Notes under the pieces: generated by a model | The model's input: only the letters and a program-made list of their open reading frames with translations | Told to the model about the DNA's origin: nothing | The model's database searches: none | Origin: Pseudosulfitobacter pseudonitzschiae | GTDB lineage: Bacteria > Pseudomonadota > Alphaproteobacteria > Rhodobacterales > Rhodobacteraceae | NCBI RefSeq assembly: GCF_900129395.1 | Contig: NZ_FQVP01000002.1 | Coordinates: 434,001-498,000 of the forward strand | Direction: 5' to 3' | DNA: 64,000 nucleotides | Shown here: in pieces, positions 9,872 through 19,997 of the stretch | Layout of the letters: each line of letters begins with the position of its first letter | How positions within the stretch are numbered: position 1 is the first letter of the stretch | Translations under genes and position numbers: made by a program

Positions 9872-10932
9872 GACTTGCGTCCTTTCGTCAGGATCAGGGC
9901 GGCAAAGAACGGCACACCGACCAGCGCCGTGATGATCCCGATGGGCAGCACCGCCCCCGGCAGGATCGCCTTGGACAGAACCGACGTGGCCGACAGGATC
10001 ACCGCCCCCGACAGCATCGCACCGGGCAGGAAAAACCGCTGGTCCTCGCCCAGCAACAGCCGCGCCACGTGCGGGCCGACAATGCCGATGAACCCGATGG
10101 TCCCGACAAAGCTGACCGGCACCGCCGCCAGAACCGACACCAGCACCAGCGCCTCAAGCCGCAGGCGTTTCACCGGCACACCCATGGCAGCCGCGCGCAC
10201 TTCGCCCAGCCGGATCGCCGTCAACGCCCAGGCACGGCGGGCAAACAGCGGCGTGCAGATGCACAGGATGATCGCGGTGATCGCAACCTTGCCCCATGTC
10301 GCCTTGGTCAGGCTGCCCATGGTCCAGAACACCACCGCCGACAGCGCCTGTTCCGAGGCGAAATATTGCAGCAGCGCCAGCGCCGCGTTGAACGAAAACA
10401 CCAGCGCGATGCCCAGCAGGATGATGGTTTCCGTGGTCACGCCGCGCAGGGTCGACAGGCCAAAGATCAGCATCGACGCGGCCATCGCCATGGCAAAGGC
10501 GTTGACCGGCACCATCAGCGCCACCGCGCCGGGAAACAGCGCCACGCCCAGCACCATCGCCAGCGCCGCGCCAAAACTGGCCGCCGCCGACAGGCCCAGC
10601 GTGAACGGGCTGGCCAGCGGGTTCGCCAGAATGGTCTGCATCTGCGCCCCCGCCAGCGACAGGCTGGCCCCCACGGTCACCGCAAGCAGCGCCATCGGCA
10701 TACGGATGTCCCAGACGACGACACGCATCTGCACATCGGCGGTTCCGGGCGCGAAAATCGTCTGCAACACGTCCCACACCGCATAGCGCGCAGGCCCCAG
10801 CGACACGTCCACCGCCACCGACAGCACCAGCGCCAGCGTCAGCCCGCCCAGGATCGCGATACGGCGGGTCACCAATCCGCGATAGCTTCGGGCGCTCGCG
10901 GTCTCGGATGCATGTAGCTCGGCGGTTGTCAT
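9865..10932 (-). CDS. FecCD-family ABC transporter permease
   Basis: 355 residues from ATG at 10932 (GGAGAG five bases upstream); an upstream extension of the frame covers the intergenic hairpin and is rejected. A polytopic protein with the FecCD signature: GASLSLAGAQMQTILANPLASPFTLG after the first spans and IGFIGIVGPHVARLLLG near the C-terminal coupling region. It forms the membrane channel with the ATPase gene, which it overlaps. Confidence 0.88.
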   Translation of the reverse strand: MTTAELHASETASARSYRGLVTRRIAILGGLTLALVLSVAVDVSLGPARYAVWDVLQTIFAPGTADVQMRVVVWDIRMPMALLAVTVGASLSLAGAQMQTILANPLASPFTLGLSAAASFGAALAMVLGVALFPGAVALMVPVNAFAMAMAASMLIFGLSTLRGVTTETIILLGIALVFSFNAALALLQYFASEQALSAVVFWTMGSLTKATWGKVAITAIILCICTPLFARRAWALTAIRLGEVRAAAMGVPVKRLRLEALVLVSVLAAVPVSFVGTIGFIGIVGPHVARLLLGEDQRFFLPGAMLSGAVILSATSVLSKAILPGAVLPIGIITALVGVPFFAALILTKGRKSW

Positions 10933-10951
10933 GATCTCTCCAATGGCAAAA

Positions 10952-10972
10952 GGCGGCCCATCGCGGGCCGCC
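10952..10972 (-). terminator. Intra-operon hairpin
   Basis: GGCGGCCC / GGGCCGCC, 8-bp stem with five-base loop, between the binding-protein and permease genes. Such a hairpin could stabilise or attenuate the message so that the binding protein is made in excess. There is no T-tract. Confidence 0.5.
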
Positions 10973-10992
10973 GTGTTCAGGTGCAAACGACC

Positions 10993-12129
10993 TCAGTTGG
11001 TCGCGGTATCGTCCAGCGAGACCCAGTAACCGGGGCTGTAGTCCACCGGCAGGAAACGTGCGTGCAATTCTTTCAGCGTCGCTTCGGGATCAAGATCGGG
11101 GAACAGCTCGGGGTGCAGCCACGTGGCCAGCCGCTGCACGGCGACAAAGCTGTAGGGCGAGTTGTAGAACTGGTGCCAGATACCGTGTACCTGACCGTTG
11201 TTCACGGCCTTCACGCCGGTATAGGCAGGGCGTTCCATCAGGCCGGCCAGCTTGCGCTTGGCCTCATCCATGTCCGATCCCGGCCCCATGCCGATCCACG
11301 CACCACCGGGCACATAAGCGTCCCAGTTGCCGCCCGTCACCACGATCTGGTCAGGGTCCGACGCGATGACCTGCTCGGCGTTCACGGTGCCAAAGGTGCC
11401 GGGGATGAACTCGGACCCCATGTTGGTGCCTCCCGCCAGTTCGACAAAGCGGCCAAAGTTGCCGTTGCCAAAGGACATGCAGCAATCCTCGGTATACCCG
11501 CCTGCTCGCTCGACAAAGACCAGCGGGCGCTGCAAATCCGTTTGCGCGTCGATCACATCCGTCACGCGGGCGATCTGCTCTTCGTAAAAGGCCTCGAACT
11601 CCGCGGCCTTGTCTTCCTTGCCGAACAGCTCCCCGATGATCTCCATCGACCGCGCCGTATGCTCGAACGGCTTTTCACGAAAATCGACATAGACGATCGG
11701 GATGCCGACCTTGGCCAGCTTTTCCTCGTAACCGGCCTCGTCGGTCGCGGCCTTGGATTCAAGGTTCATGATCAGCACATCTGGGTTCAGCGACACCGCC
11801 TGTTCAATGTCGAACGACCCGTCCTTGAACCCGCCAAAGGTCGGGATGTCCTTCATGTCCGGGAATTTCTCGGCATAGATGTCATAGGTTTCCGGTGACG
11901 CTTCCTGAAAGTCGTCACGCCAGCCGACCACCCGCTGAAAGGGGTTCTCGGTGTCCAGAACGGCGGTAAAGAACACCTGCCGTCCTTCGCCCAGGATCAC
12001 ACGCTCAACCGGTGCGTCGACGGTGACTTCGCGACCGGCGATGTCGGTCACGGTGACGGGATCGGCTTGCACAAGGCTGGCGGCGAGTAGGCTCAGCGCG
12101 GCGGCGCCAAAGAAGGGACGAAGGGTCAT
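10993..12129 (-). CDS. Iron-complex-type ABC transporter substrate-binding protein
   Basis: 378 residues from ATG at 12129 (GGAG six bases upstream). Signal peptide LRPFFGAAALSLLAASLVQA, then a class III periplasmic binding protein (FepB/BtuF-like): VTDIAGREVTVDAPVERVILGEG opening, DVLIMNLESK, and a long-helix hinge region. The pair CC in GGYTEDCCMSFGNGNFG is notable. It is the first gene of the importer operon; a dyad with -35-like ends lies in the divergent promoter region. The likely cargo is a ferric complex, haem or a corrinoid. Confidence 0.87.
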   Translation of the reverse strand: MTLRPFFGAAALSLLAASLVQADPVTVTDIAGREVTVDAPVERVILGEGRQVFFTAVLDTENPFQRVVGWRDDFQEASPETYDIYAEKFPDMKDIPTFGGFKDGSFDIEQAVSLNPDVLIMNLESKAATDEAGYEEKLAKVGIPIVYVDFREKPFEHTARSMEIIGELFGKEDKAAEFEAFYEEQIARVTDVIDAQTDLQRPLVFVERAGGYTEDCCMSFGNGNFGRFVELAGGTNMGSEFIPGTFGTVNAEQVIASDPDQIVVTGGNWDAYVPGGAWIGMGPGSDMDEAKRKLAGLMERPAYTGVKAVNNGQVHGIWHQFYNSPYSFVAVQRLATWLHPELFPDLDPEATLKELHARFLPVDYSPGYWVSLDDTATN

Positions 12130-12184
12130 GCGGTGCTCCTGACAAGATGTCTCTGGGCCCCGCCTATTATTTCCGAGTTTTTCA

Positions 12185-12202
12185 GTCAATTAAAAAGTTG
12201 AC
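12185..12202. promoter_or_regulatory. Dyad in divergent promoter region (candidate operator)
   Basis: GTCAA, eight bases, TTGAC: a perfect dyad whose arms are also -35-like (TTGACA on plus, TTGACT on minus, the latter followed by AAATAATAG). It sits 56 bases from the binding-protein start and 81 bases from the methyltransferase start. A metal-responsive repressor is plausible but unproven; it does not match a Fur, Irr or RirA consensus exactly. Confidence 0.4.
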
Positions 12203-12282
12203 AGTTTCGCTCTACTACATGAAACCGCCCAAGACGACAACGGCCCGCACGACAACGGCCTGCACCCATACGGAAAGACACC

Positions 12283-13035
12283 ATGACCCAGAGCAACCGG
12301 GACTTGCGCGACGACATCCGCGACTTCTGGTCCGACCGCGCCGCCACCTTCGATGACGATCCGGGGCACCGCATCCACGACGGGGCTGACCTGGCGGCAT
12401 GGCAACGGCTGTTCCGCCGCCATCTGGGCGACCCCGAGGGGCGCGCACTTCTCGATCTTGCATCGGGCACGGGCGAGATTGCGCGGCTCTGTCAGTCTCT
12501 GGGTTTTGCGGTGACCGGGCTGGACTGGTCCGAGCCGATGCTGGACCGCGCCCGCGCCAAACTGCCCGGTGTCACCTTTGTCCAGGCCGACGCCGAACGC
12601 ACGACGCTGCCCTCGGCCAGCATGGACGTGATCGTCACGCGCCATCTGGTCTGGACGCTGGTCGACCCGGTCGCGGCCTTTGCCGAATGGTTCCGCGTGC
12701 TGCGGCCCGGCGGGACATTGCTGGTCGTGGACGGCGATTTCGTATCGCGCAGCCTCCTGGGCCGCATCGTTCAGTTCATGTCGCCACCCGCGCCGCAGAC
12801 CAAGATCGCCGCACGTCACAAGGACATCCTGTCCCGCGTGCATTTCAGCGCAGGCGCGCGCGCCGATCATGTGGCCGCGCTCTTGCACACAGCCGGATTC
12901 GACCGGATCGACATCGACACGGACCTGGCACCGATCCACCGCGCACAGCGCGCCCAACTGGGCTGGCGGAAATCCCTGCTGCGCCGGTCCGAGCACCGCT
13001 ATGCCATCAGCGCGACCAAACCGCTGGAAAACTAG
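12283..13035 (+). CDS. Class I SAM-dependent methyltransferase
   Basis: 250 residues. SAM-binding motif I is [14 protein letters not shown] (about 56-69), followed by [34 protein letters not shown], then [17 protein letters not shown]; this is the Methyltransf_11/UbiE-like pattern. It is divergent from the ABC importer and shares its promoter region, so it may act on the imported compound or simply respond to the same signal. The substrate is unknown. Confidence 0.82.
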   Translation: MTQSNRDLRDDIRDFWSDRAATFDDDPGHRIHDGADLAAWQRLFRRHLGDPEGRALLDLASGTGEIARLCQSLGFAVTGLDWSEPMLDRARAKLPGVTFVQADAERTTLPSASMDVIVTRHLVWTLVDPVAAFAEWFRVLRPGGTLLVVDGDFVSRSLLGRIVQFMSPPAPQTKIAARHKDILSRVHFSAGARADHVAALLHTAGFDRIDIDTDLAPIHRAQRAQLGWRKSLLRRSEHRYAISATKPLEN

Positions 13036-13187
13036 GCGCGCCGGGCAGTCGTCCGGGCGGCGATGATGCGTCCCATGCCCACGATCCGCCACGACCCGCC
13101 AGAATGCTCTGTATGCAAAGGTATACTGTCGACCTCGGCAAACGGGCCGGCTATGAGAGGGGCAAATCCAATCTCAAGGAGATTCCC

Positions 13188-15377
13188 ATGTCCGATATCA
13201 TCTATACCAAAGTCGACGAAGCCCCCGAACTGGCGTCGGCGTCCTTCCTGCCCATCATCCAGAAATTCGCCGCCGCCGCCGGTGTGTCCGTGGGCACCAA
13301 GGACATCAGCCTTGCGGGCCGCATCCTGGCAACCTTCCCCGAGCACCTGAAAGAAGACCAGCGCCAGTCCGACGATCTGGCCGAGCTGGGCCAACTGGTC
13401 AAAACCGCCGACGCCAACGTGATCAAGCTGCCGAACATCTCGGCCTCGGTGCCGCAGCTTGTCGCCGCGATCAAGGAATTGCAGGCGCAGGGCTTTGCGC
13501 TGCCCGACTACCCTGAATCCCCCGCCACCGACGCCGAAAAAGAAGTGCGCGCCAAATACGACACCATCAAAGGTTCTGCCGTGAACCCCGTCCTGCGCGA
13601 AGGCAACTCGGACCGCCGCGCCGCCAAAGCGGTGAAAAGCTTTGCCCAGTCCAACCCGCACCGCATGGGCGACTGGACAGCCGACAGCAAAACCAAGGTT
13701 TCGGCCATGTCGGGCGGCGACTTCTTCTCCAACGAACGCTCGGCCACGCTGGACAAGGACACCACAGCCAAGATCGTGCTGGTCACCGACGCAGGCGAAA
13801 CCGTGCTGAAGGACGGCCTGTCCTATCCCGCAGGCACCGTTGTCGATGCGACCTTCATGAGCGCCGACGCCCTGCAAAGCTTCCTTGAAGAGCAGATCGA
13901 ACAGACCAAAGCCGACGGCACCCTGTTCTCGCTGCACATGAAAGCCACGATGATGAAGGTCTCGGACCCGATCATCTTCGGCCACGCGGTCAAGGCGTTC
14001 CTGGCGCCCGTGTTCGAAAAGCACGGCGATGCCATGCGCGATCTGGGCGTGAACCCCAACTCGGGCCTGGGCGACCTGCTGGCACGGGTCAAGGACAACG
14101 CCGCGATCATGGCCGACATCGATGCCACCATGGCCGCGCGTCCGCCGATGTACATGGTGAACTCCGACAAGGGCATCACCAACCTGCATGTGTCGTCCGA
14201 CGTGATCATCGACGCCTCGATGCCCGCGCTGATCCGCGCCGGCGGCAAGGGCTGGGGGCCGGACGGCAAGGAACACGACACCAACTGCGTGATCCCCGAC
14301 AACTCCTACGCGCCGGTCTATGACGAGACGATCAAGTTCTTCAAAGAAAACGGCAAACTGAACCCCGCCACCGCAGGCACCGTGCAAAACGTCGGCCTGA
14401 TGGCGCAAAAGGCCGAAGAATACGGCAGCCACCCCACCACCTTTGAAATCGCCGAAGCGGGCACCGTCAAGATGATCCTCGACGACGGCACCGTGCTGCA
14501 CCAGCACAAGGTCGAAGCAGGCGACATCTGGCGCTCGGCCTCGGCCCGCAAGGCGCCGATCGAAGACTGGGTAAACCTGGCCATCGACCGCCAGAAGGCC
14601 GAAGGATGCAGCGCCATCTTCTGGCTGGACGCCGCCCGCGCCCACGACGCGGAACTGATCGCCTATGTCAAACCGATCTTGGAGGCCAAAGGCGTGGCCG
14701 ACAAGTTCGAGATCATGGCCCCCCGCGAAGCCACCCGCCGCTCGCTCGAGATCATCACCGAGGGCAAGAACACCATCGCCATCACCGGCAACGTGCTGCG
14801 CGACTACCTGACCGACCTGTTCCCGATCCTCGAACTGGCGACTTCCGCGAAAATGCTGTCCATCGTCAAACTGATGAACGGCGGCGGCCTGTTCGAGACC
14901 GGCGCGGGCGGCTCGGCCCCCAAGCACGTCCAGCAGCTGCAAGAGGAAAACCACCTGCGTTGGGACAGCCTTGGCGAATTCTGCGCGCTGGGTGAAAGCC
15001 TGACGTTCCTGGCCGACAGCAAGGGCAACGAAAAAGCCCGCGTTCTGGGGCAGGCGGTCGATGCGGCAACCCAGGGCATCCTGGACCACGACCGCTCTCC
15101 CTCGCGCAAAGTCGGCGAGCCGGACAACCGCGCCAGCCACTACTGGTTCGCCCGTTACTGGGCCGAGGCACTGGCGCAGCAGAACAGCGACGCCGATCTG
15201 GCCGCGCATTTTGCACCCATTGCCAAGGCGCTGGCCGAAGGCGAAGAGGCGATCCTGTCCGAACTGGCAGAGGTGCAGGGCGCGCCGGCCGATCTGGGTG
15301 GTTACTACCACGCCGATCCGGCCAAAACCGCCGACGTCATGCGCCCGTCCAAAACGCTGAACGCCATCATTGGCTAA
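13188..15377 (+). CDS. icd: Monomeric NADP-dependent isocitrate dehydrogenase
   Basis: 729 residues from ATG at 13188 (AAGGAG seven bases upstream); a longer open frame back to 12399 runs antisense-like through the methyltransferase and is rejected. It matches the monomeric IDH family throughout: [22 protein letters not shown] near 132-153, [22 protein letters not shown], and [16 protein letters not shown] near the C-terminus; length is normal for the family (about 740). It converts isocitrate to 2-oxoglutarate with NADPH production. A TATACT -10-like element is at 13122-13127 without an obvious -35. It is a single-gene unit closed by a strong terminator. Confidence 0.96.
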   Translation: MSDIIYTKVDEAPELASASFLPIIQKFAAAAGVSVGTKDISLAGRILATFPEHLKEDQRQSDDLAELGQLVKTADANVIKLPNISASVPQLVAAIKELQAQGFALPDYPESPATDAEKEVRAKYDTIKGSAVNPVLREGNSDRRAAKAVKSFAQSNPHRMGDWTADSKTKVSAMSGGDFFSNERSATLDKDTTAKIVLVTDAGETVLKDGLSYPAGTVVDATFMSADALQSFLEEQIEQTKADGTLFSLHMKATMMKVSDPIIFGHAVKAFLAPVFEKHGDAMRDLGVNPNSGLGDLLARVKDNAAIMADIDATMAARPPMYMVNSDKGITNLHVSSDVIIDASMPALIRAGGKGWGPDGKEHDTNCVIPDNSYAPVYDETIKFFKENGKLNPATAGTVQNVGLMAQKAEEYGSHPTTFEIAEAGTVKMILDDGTVLHQHKVEAGDIWRSASARKAPIEDWVNLAIDRQKAEGCSAIFWLDAARAHDAELIAYVKPILEAKGVADKFEIMAPREATRRSLEIITEGKNTIAITGNVLRDYLTDLFPILELATSAKMLSIVKLMNGGGLFETGAGGSAPKHVQQLQEENHLRWDSLGEFCALGESLTFLADSKGNEKARVLGQAVDAATQGILDHDRSPSRKVGEPDNRASHYWFARYWAEALAQQNSDADLAAHFAPIAKALAEGEEAILSELAEVQGAPADLGGYYHADPAKTADVMRPSKTLNAIIG

Positions 15378-15401
15378 GCTGTTCATGACAGCCCGATCCA
15401 A

Positions 15402-15431
15402 CGGCCCCCGCATCACGCGGGGGCCGTTTTT
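15402..15431 (+). terminator. Rho-independent terminator of icd
   Basis: Perfect 10-bp stem CGGCCCCCGC / GCGGGGGCCG, five-base loop, followed immediately by TTTTT; 25 bases after the icd stop. Confidence 0.95.
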
Positions 15432-15460
15432 CGTTTCAGGCAATGGTGTGTGATGGACCA

Positions 15461-15662
15461 CCAAGCCGCGCATCGACGGGCCGAGGTGCGGCGATCCAAC
15501 CGCAGTGCTTGCCACTTAATGGCAGCCAAACACATCCCACCGACCTGTCACGCTCAACAGCAACCAAATCGCCGTGCCGTGGGGCGGCCCGTCATGTCGA
15601 AGACATGCCTAAGGCATGATGCGCGGCGGCCTGCGGCCTTGTTCCGCGCGGGTGACATGCGG
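15461..15662 (+). repeat. Dispersed intergenic repeat, copy A
   Basis: First of three related intergenic sequences (others at 34576-34756 and 41386-41560), all on the plus strand. Shared words include CCGCGCATCGACGGGCCG, GGCAGCCAAACACATCC, CAAATCGCCGTGCC and GCGCGGCGGCCT.CGGCCTTGT.CCGCGC. This copy carries about 27 extra bases forming two overlapping perfect palindromes at 15593-15618. It opens short frames but coding is unlikely because the copies differ by indels. No terminal inverted repeats or target duplications were seen. Confidence 0.8.
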
Positions 15663-15934
15663 AGATGACCAATAGCTGCCCTTCGCGGCGGTCTGCCAGG
15701 ATGTCTGGTTGGCGGACTTAGCACTATTTCGCCGCAATCTCGCCAGTATCGACATCATTGAAGCCGTTCTGAAGATGTTCATTTTTGGAGCAGGTGAAAA
15801 ACCACTCCGATTGACGCAGCCAGAAACTCCGTTCAAATGCCAGTGCGTTTTGTAAGTTTCTGCATCTTTCTACCTTAGATCAGTCCATGGTAGAATATGT
15901 GAATACTTACAGCCCATAATAACTAGTAGGAAAT
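15663..15934. other. Intergenic region before the orphan membrane gene
   Basis: AT content rises towards 15935. No gene is supported. AGGA lies just upstream of the ATG at 15935. No clear promoter pair was recognised. Confidence 0.5.
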
Positions 15935-16708
15935 ATGATGTTTGACGGAATCTTTGCCTGGTTATCGGGGGTCGACGGGAAGCTGTCGGTGTTCGTAATC
16001 CCCCTTAATCAACCCCAAACAGGCTTGGATTGGTCAACCATCGTCTCTGGTGTTGTGGGAGGTCTTGCTACTCTCATCGCTGCATTCTGTGTTTTTTTGT
16101 TAGGCAATCGGAGAGAGCGAAAAACGAGAGAGTTCGAAGAAATGAAGGCAGGGGCAGCGAATGCTATGTCTGGTTATTTCAAACTCGCCAAATGGTGCAA
16201 TCTCATTGCAAACATCAACCTTCATATCGACAAAAGCTATCAGGCCGCAACGGAGCACGGCCTATCTTCAAATGAAGCATTTGCCTTTGTCGGTCCGTCT
16301 GCAGGCACGTTCGCCGAACCTGAACGGCTCCACGCAAGTGAGTTCAGCTTTCTACTCACCAAAGAGAACTTTAAGATTGTTGAAGATGTGGGTTTGGTTG
16401 AAGATCGTGCAATCAACTTGCATCACCTTTTCCAACAATATTCGGAACTGCATTTAGAGTTTCAGACGTGGCTTGATACTATCCTAGGGTTTAGCCGCAA
16501 ACTTGATGGACCCATCGCATCAGACCAGCTTCCCATTGAGTACAAGGATAGGTTTGAATACAGGGCCGCACAGCTCAATCAAATCATTGGTGGGATAGTA
16601 GGTGGCTTGGAGGAAGATATGGCATTCTCGATCGACACAACCCAAAAGTTTATTATGGCCGCGCATGAACGCTACAAACCACACTTCCCCAAATTAGACT
16701 TTGGATGA
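15935..16708 (+). CDS. Orphan membrane-anchored protein of unknown function
   Basis: 257 residues; not recognised. A single membrane helix lies at about 33-56 (TIVSGVVGGLATLIAAFCVFLLG), immediately followed by the basic RRERKTREFEEMKAG and a mostly helical cytosolic domain of about 190 residues. Base and codon use are clearly more AT-rich than the flanking icd and RND genes, and it stands alone between a dispersed repeat and an unrelated operon, so horizontal acquisition is likely. The layout (one N-terminal span, then a helical effector-like domain) occurs in some phage-defence membrane proteins, but no motif supports that here. Confidence 0.75.
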   Translation: MMFDGIFAWLSGVDGKLSVFVIPLNQPQTGLDWSTIVSGVVGGLATLIAAFCVFLLGNRRERKTREFEEMKAGAANAMSGYFKLAKWCNLIANINLHIDKSYQAATEHGLSSNEAFAFVGPSAGTFAEPERLHASEFSFLLTKENFKIVEDVGLVEDRAINLHHLFQQYSELHLEFQTWLDTILGFSRKLDGPIASDQLPIEYKDRFEYRAAQLNQIIGGIVGGLEEDMAFSIDTTQKFIMAAHERYKPHFPKLDFG

Positions 16709-16943
16709 TATTGATTCTTATTTTCTAATGAGGGCTGAGAAGATGAGTTTTCCGTCCTCAACTTGCCACCTTTGGCGGCGACTAGCAAATAGAGAAAAAT
16801 TGCCCACAACCAATTGCCGACGTTGATACATCTTGCAGGATCTGTGTACTTGGCCTCAAACTGGAATATCACCGCACCCCCACGCGAACAACCGCTTCCC
16901 CACCGAAGTCACCTAACCCCCCAAAGACCAAAGCCCCCCAACA

Positions 16944-19900
16944 TCACCCCTCACGCGCCTCCGCATCCGGCTTCACATTGAACACCGCCAGATACAGCGC
17001 CGGCACAAACAACAGCGTCACAATCGTGCCCACGATAATCCCCCCCATCATCGCAAAGGCCATCGGCCCCCAGAAAATCTGCCGCGAGATCGGGATCAAC
17101 GCGAGGCTCGCCGCCGCCGCCGTCAGCAGGATGGGACGCGCGCGGCTGTCGCTGGCCTCGAAAACGGCAGCCCAGGCCGTGCGCCCCTTTTCGCGCAGCA
17201 CTTCGATTTCATGCACCAGGATGATCGAATTGCGGATCAGGATACCGACCAGCGCCAGCACACCCAAAATCGCCACAAAGCCCAGCGGCGCGCCCGACAG
17301 CAACAGCGCCGCCACCACACCGATCAGCCCCAGCGGGGCCGCGCACAGCACGACAAAGCTCAACCGGAAGCTTTGCATCTGGATCATCACCAGAACCAGC
17401 ATCAGCATCAGCATCAGCGGCATGACCGATGCAATCGGGCCCTGGCTTTCCGCACTGGACTCAACCGACCCGCCAACAACCACCGCATAGCCAAAGGGCA
17501 GGGCGGCACGGAAGGCTTCCACCTGATCGGACAGCGCGTTGACCACCGTGGCCGGTTGGTCGTTGGTGGAAATCGCACTCATCACGGTGACGGTCGGCAT
17601 CCGGCCCCGCTGGTACAGCACGGGTTGCTCGGTGTCATATTCGAACGTGGCCACCGATTGCAGCGGTATCCGCACGTTGTTCGACGTGTTCAGCTGCAAC
17701 TCGCGCAGATCCTCGACGGACTGGCGGGCATCGTCATCGCCACGGGCAACGATGTCGATCAGATAGGCCTGATCGCGCAATTGCGTGACCCGTGCCCCCA
17801 CATAGATCGCATTCAGCGCCGATGCGATGTCCGAGGACGACACCCCAAGCTGGCGTGCCTTGTCCTGCAACAGGTTCACCCGCACCACCCGCGCCGGTTC
17901 GTTCCAGTCCATGACCGTCCCTTGGGTGCGCGGATCGGACGACACCAGCGCCGCCAGCTCGCGGCCCAGGTCCCGCACGCGGTCAATGTCCGGCCCGCTC
18001 AGGCGGTACTGCACGGGGCGGCCAACCGGCGGGCCAACCTCCAGCAGTTTGACAAAGACATCGGTGCCGGGGAACGCATCCTTGGCATAGGTTTCGATGT
18101 CACTGCGCAGCGCGTCCCGCGCCGCGACACCCGGCGTCTGGATCACGATCTGCGCGGTGTTCGGGCTGGGCGTCACGACGTCATAGGCCAGGATGAACCG
18201 CGGCGCGCCACGTCCCACATAGGACGAATGGAACAGCACGTTGTCGTTGCCCTCCAGATGCGCCTCCATCTTCTCGACCTGCGCCTGTGTTTCGGCAATC
18301 GACGTGTTCTGCGGCAGCGTCATGTCGACGATCAGCTCGGGCCGGTCCGAACTGGGGAAAAACTGGTTCTCCACCGACCCCAAGCCCACGACCGACACGC
18401 CAAAGACCACCACCGTTGCAACAATCGTCACCCAGCGAAACCGCATCGCCCCGCGCAGCACCTTGTGAAACGCGCCCCGCACGCGGCCCGGTGTCTCGTC
18501 GTGGTGCTTCCATTTCGACGGCAGAAAGGTCACGCCCAGCAGCGGCGCAAACAGCACCGCCACGATCCAGCTGACCAGCAGCGACACGGCAATCACCACG
18601 AACAGCGAAAAGGTAAACTCCCCCGCCGACGACGAATTCAACCCGATGGGAATAAAACCCACGACGGTGACCAGCGTGCCCGACAGCATCGGAAAGGCGA
18701 TCGAGGTCCACGCGTAAGACGCCGACTTCACCAGCGTCTCGCCCCGTTCCAGCCGCGAAATCATCGTCTCGATGGCGATCATCGCATCATCCACCAGCAG
18801 CCCCAGCGCAATGATCAGCGCGCCCAGCGAAATCCGTTGCAGGGTAAAGCCAAGGTAGTTCAGGATCACGAAGGTGATCGCCAGAACCAGCGGAATGGTC
18901 AGCGCCACGACAAACCCCGCGCGCATCCCCAGGCTGACAAAGCTGACCGCCAGAACGATCAGGATCGCCTCGACCAGCGCCTGGATGAAATGACCCACGG
19001 CCTCGTCCACCACATGCGGCTGGTCCGCGACCTGGTGGATCTCGATCCCCACGGGCAGGTCAGCCTGCGCCTGTGCGATGACCTTGTCCAGTTCCGCGCC
19101 GAAATCGACGATATTGGCCCCCGACCGCATCCCCACCGCCAGGCCGATGGCCTCTTGGGCGTTGTAATGGAACAGCTCGGACGGCGGGTCCTCATAGCCC
19201 CGGTGAATGTCCGCCACATCGGTCAGCCGGAAAAACCGCCCGTCCACCCGCAGGTTGATGTCCGCCAGGCTTTCGGCATCCGTAAACTGCCCGCCGATCC
19301 GCACCATCACCCGCTCGGGGCCTGCGTCGATCACACCGCTGGGCAGGATCGCGTTCTGCGCCGCCAGCGTCGATTGCACCGCCTGCTGGTTCAGCCCAAG
19401 GGCGGCCAGCCGCTCGGTGGAATATTCCAGGTAAACCACCTCGTCGCGCGTGCCAAAGATCTCGATCTTGCCGGAATCGTCCAACTGCTGAATCGCGCGC
19501 CGCGTCCGTTCGACATAATCGCGCACTTCGCGCGGACTGAACCCGTCCGAGGTAAAGGCATAAAGGTTGCCGAACACATCGCCAAAGTCGTCGTTGAACT
19601 GAAACCCCGAGAACCCTTCCGGGAAATCGCCCCGGATGTCGGCCATCATGTTGCGGACCTTCTGCCAGGTCTGCGTCAGCTTCTCGCCGCGCACCGTGTC
19701 CAGCAGGTTGACATAGATGATCGCCTCGCCCGGTCGGGTCACGGACCGTGTGAAATCAAGCTCGGGCAGGTCTTCCAGCTTTTTCTCGATCCGGTCCGTG
19801 ACCTGAAGCCGCGTTTCCTCGACATCGGCACCCGGCAGGGATGTGGCGATCACCATCGTCTTGATGGCAAAGTTGGGGTCTTCCTCGCGGCCAATGGTGG

Positions 19901-19997
19901 TATAGGCAATCGCGCCCGCAACGATCGACACGATCATCAGGAACCACACGAATGACCGGTGTTGCAGCGCCCAGTCGGACAGGTTGAAACGGTTCAT
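16944..19997 (-). CDS. RND efflux pump inner-membrane transporter
   Basis: 1017 residues, HAE1/AcrB-type. The N-terminal span is followed by TTIGREEDPNFAIKTMVIATSLPGADVEETRLQVTDRIEK, the normal porter-domain start; the proton-relay acidic pair lies in ALIIALGLLVDDAMIAIETM; the second half repeats the topology after a conserved LLSGAPLGFVAILGVLALVGILIRNSIILVHEIE. It uses the proton motive force to export drugs or lipophilic compounds with the adaptors encoded upstream. ATGA overlap with the preceding adaptor gene. No outer-membrane channel gene is in the operon, so a TolC homologue elsewhere must serve. Confidence 0.92.
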   Translation of the reverse strand: MNRFNLSDWALQHRSFVWFLMIVSIVAGAIAYTTIGREEDPNFAIKTMVIATSLPGADVEETRLQVTDRIEKKLEDLPELDFTRSVTRPGEAIIYVNLLDTVRGEKLTQTWQKVRNMMADIRGDFPEGFSGFQFNDDFGDVFGNLYAFTSDGFSPREVRDYVERTRRAIQQLDDSGKIEIFGTRDEVVYLEYSTERLAALGLNQQAVQSTLAAQNAILPSGVIDAGPERVMVRIGGQFTDAESLADINLRVDGRFFRLTDVADIHRGYEDPPSELFHYNAQEAIGLAVGMRSGANIVDFGAELDKVIAQAQADLPVGIEIHQVADQPHVVDEAVGHFIQALVEAILIVLAVSFVSLGMRAGFVVALTIPLVLAITFVILNYLGFTLQRISLGALIIALGLLVDDAMIAIETMISRLERGETLVKSASYAWTSIAFPMLSGTLVTVVGFIPIGLNSSSAGEFTFSLFVVIAVSLLVSWIVAVLFAPLLGVTFLPSKWKHHDETPGRVRGAFHKVLRGAMRFRWVTIVATVVVFGVSVVGLGSVENQFFPSSDRPELIVDMTLPQNTSIAETQAQVEKMEAHLEGNDNVLFHSSYVGRGAPRFILAYDVVTPSPNTAQIVIQTPGVAARDALRSDIETYAKDAFPGTDVFVKLLEVGPPVGRPVQYRLSGPDIDRVRDLGRELAALVSSDPRTQGTVMDWNEPARVVRVNLLQDKARQLGVSSSDIASALNAIYVGARVTQLRDQAYLIDIVARGDDDARQSVEDLRELQLNTSNNVRIPLQSVATFEYDTEQPVLYQRGRMPTVTVMSAISTNDQPATVVNALSDQVEAFRAALPFGYAVVVGGSVESSAESQGPIASVMPLMLMLMLVLVMIQMQSFRLSFVVLCAAPLGLIGVVAALLLSGAPLGFVAILGVLALVGILIRNSIILVHEIEVLREKGRTAWAAVFEASDSRARPILLTAAAASLALIPISRQIFWGPMAFAMMGGIIVGTIVTLLFVPALYLAVFNVKPDAEAREG

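Noticed and set aside
12399-13187. Upstream extension of the icd frame to 12399
   Set aside because: Runs through the methyltransferase gene in another frame; AAGGAG before ATG 13188 and family length fix the start.
13032-15515. 827-codon minus-strand frame antisense to icd
   Set aside because: Shadow of the high-GC icd gene; no recognisable protein and very biased composition.
15450-15668. 72-codon frame in repeat copy A, with like frames in copies B and C
   Set aside because: Shared peptide words follow from the DNA repeat; frames are broken or extended differently in each copy.
17211-19955. 914-codon plus-strand frame antisense to the RND transporter
   Set aside because: Composition-driven shadow frame; His/Arg/Gln-rich with no domain, while the minus strand gives a full RND protein.
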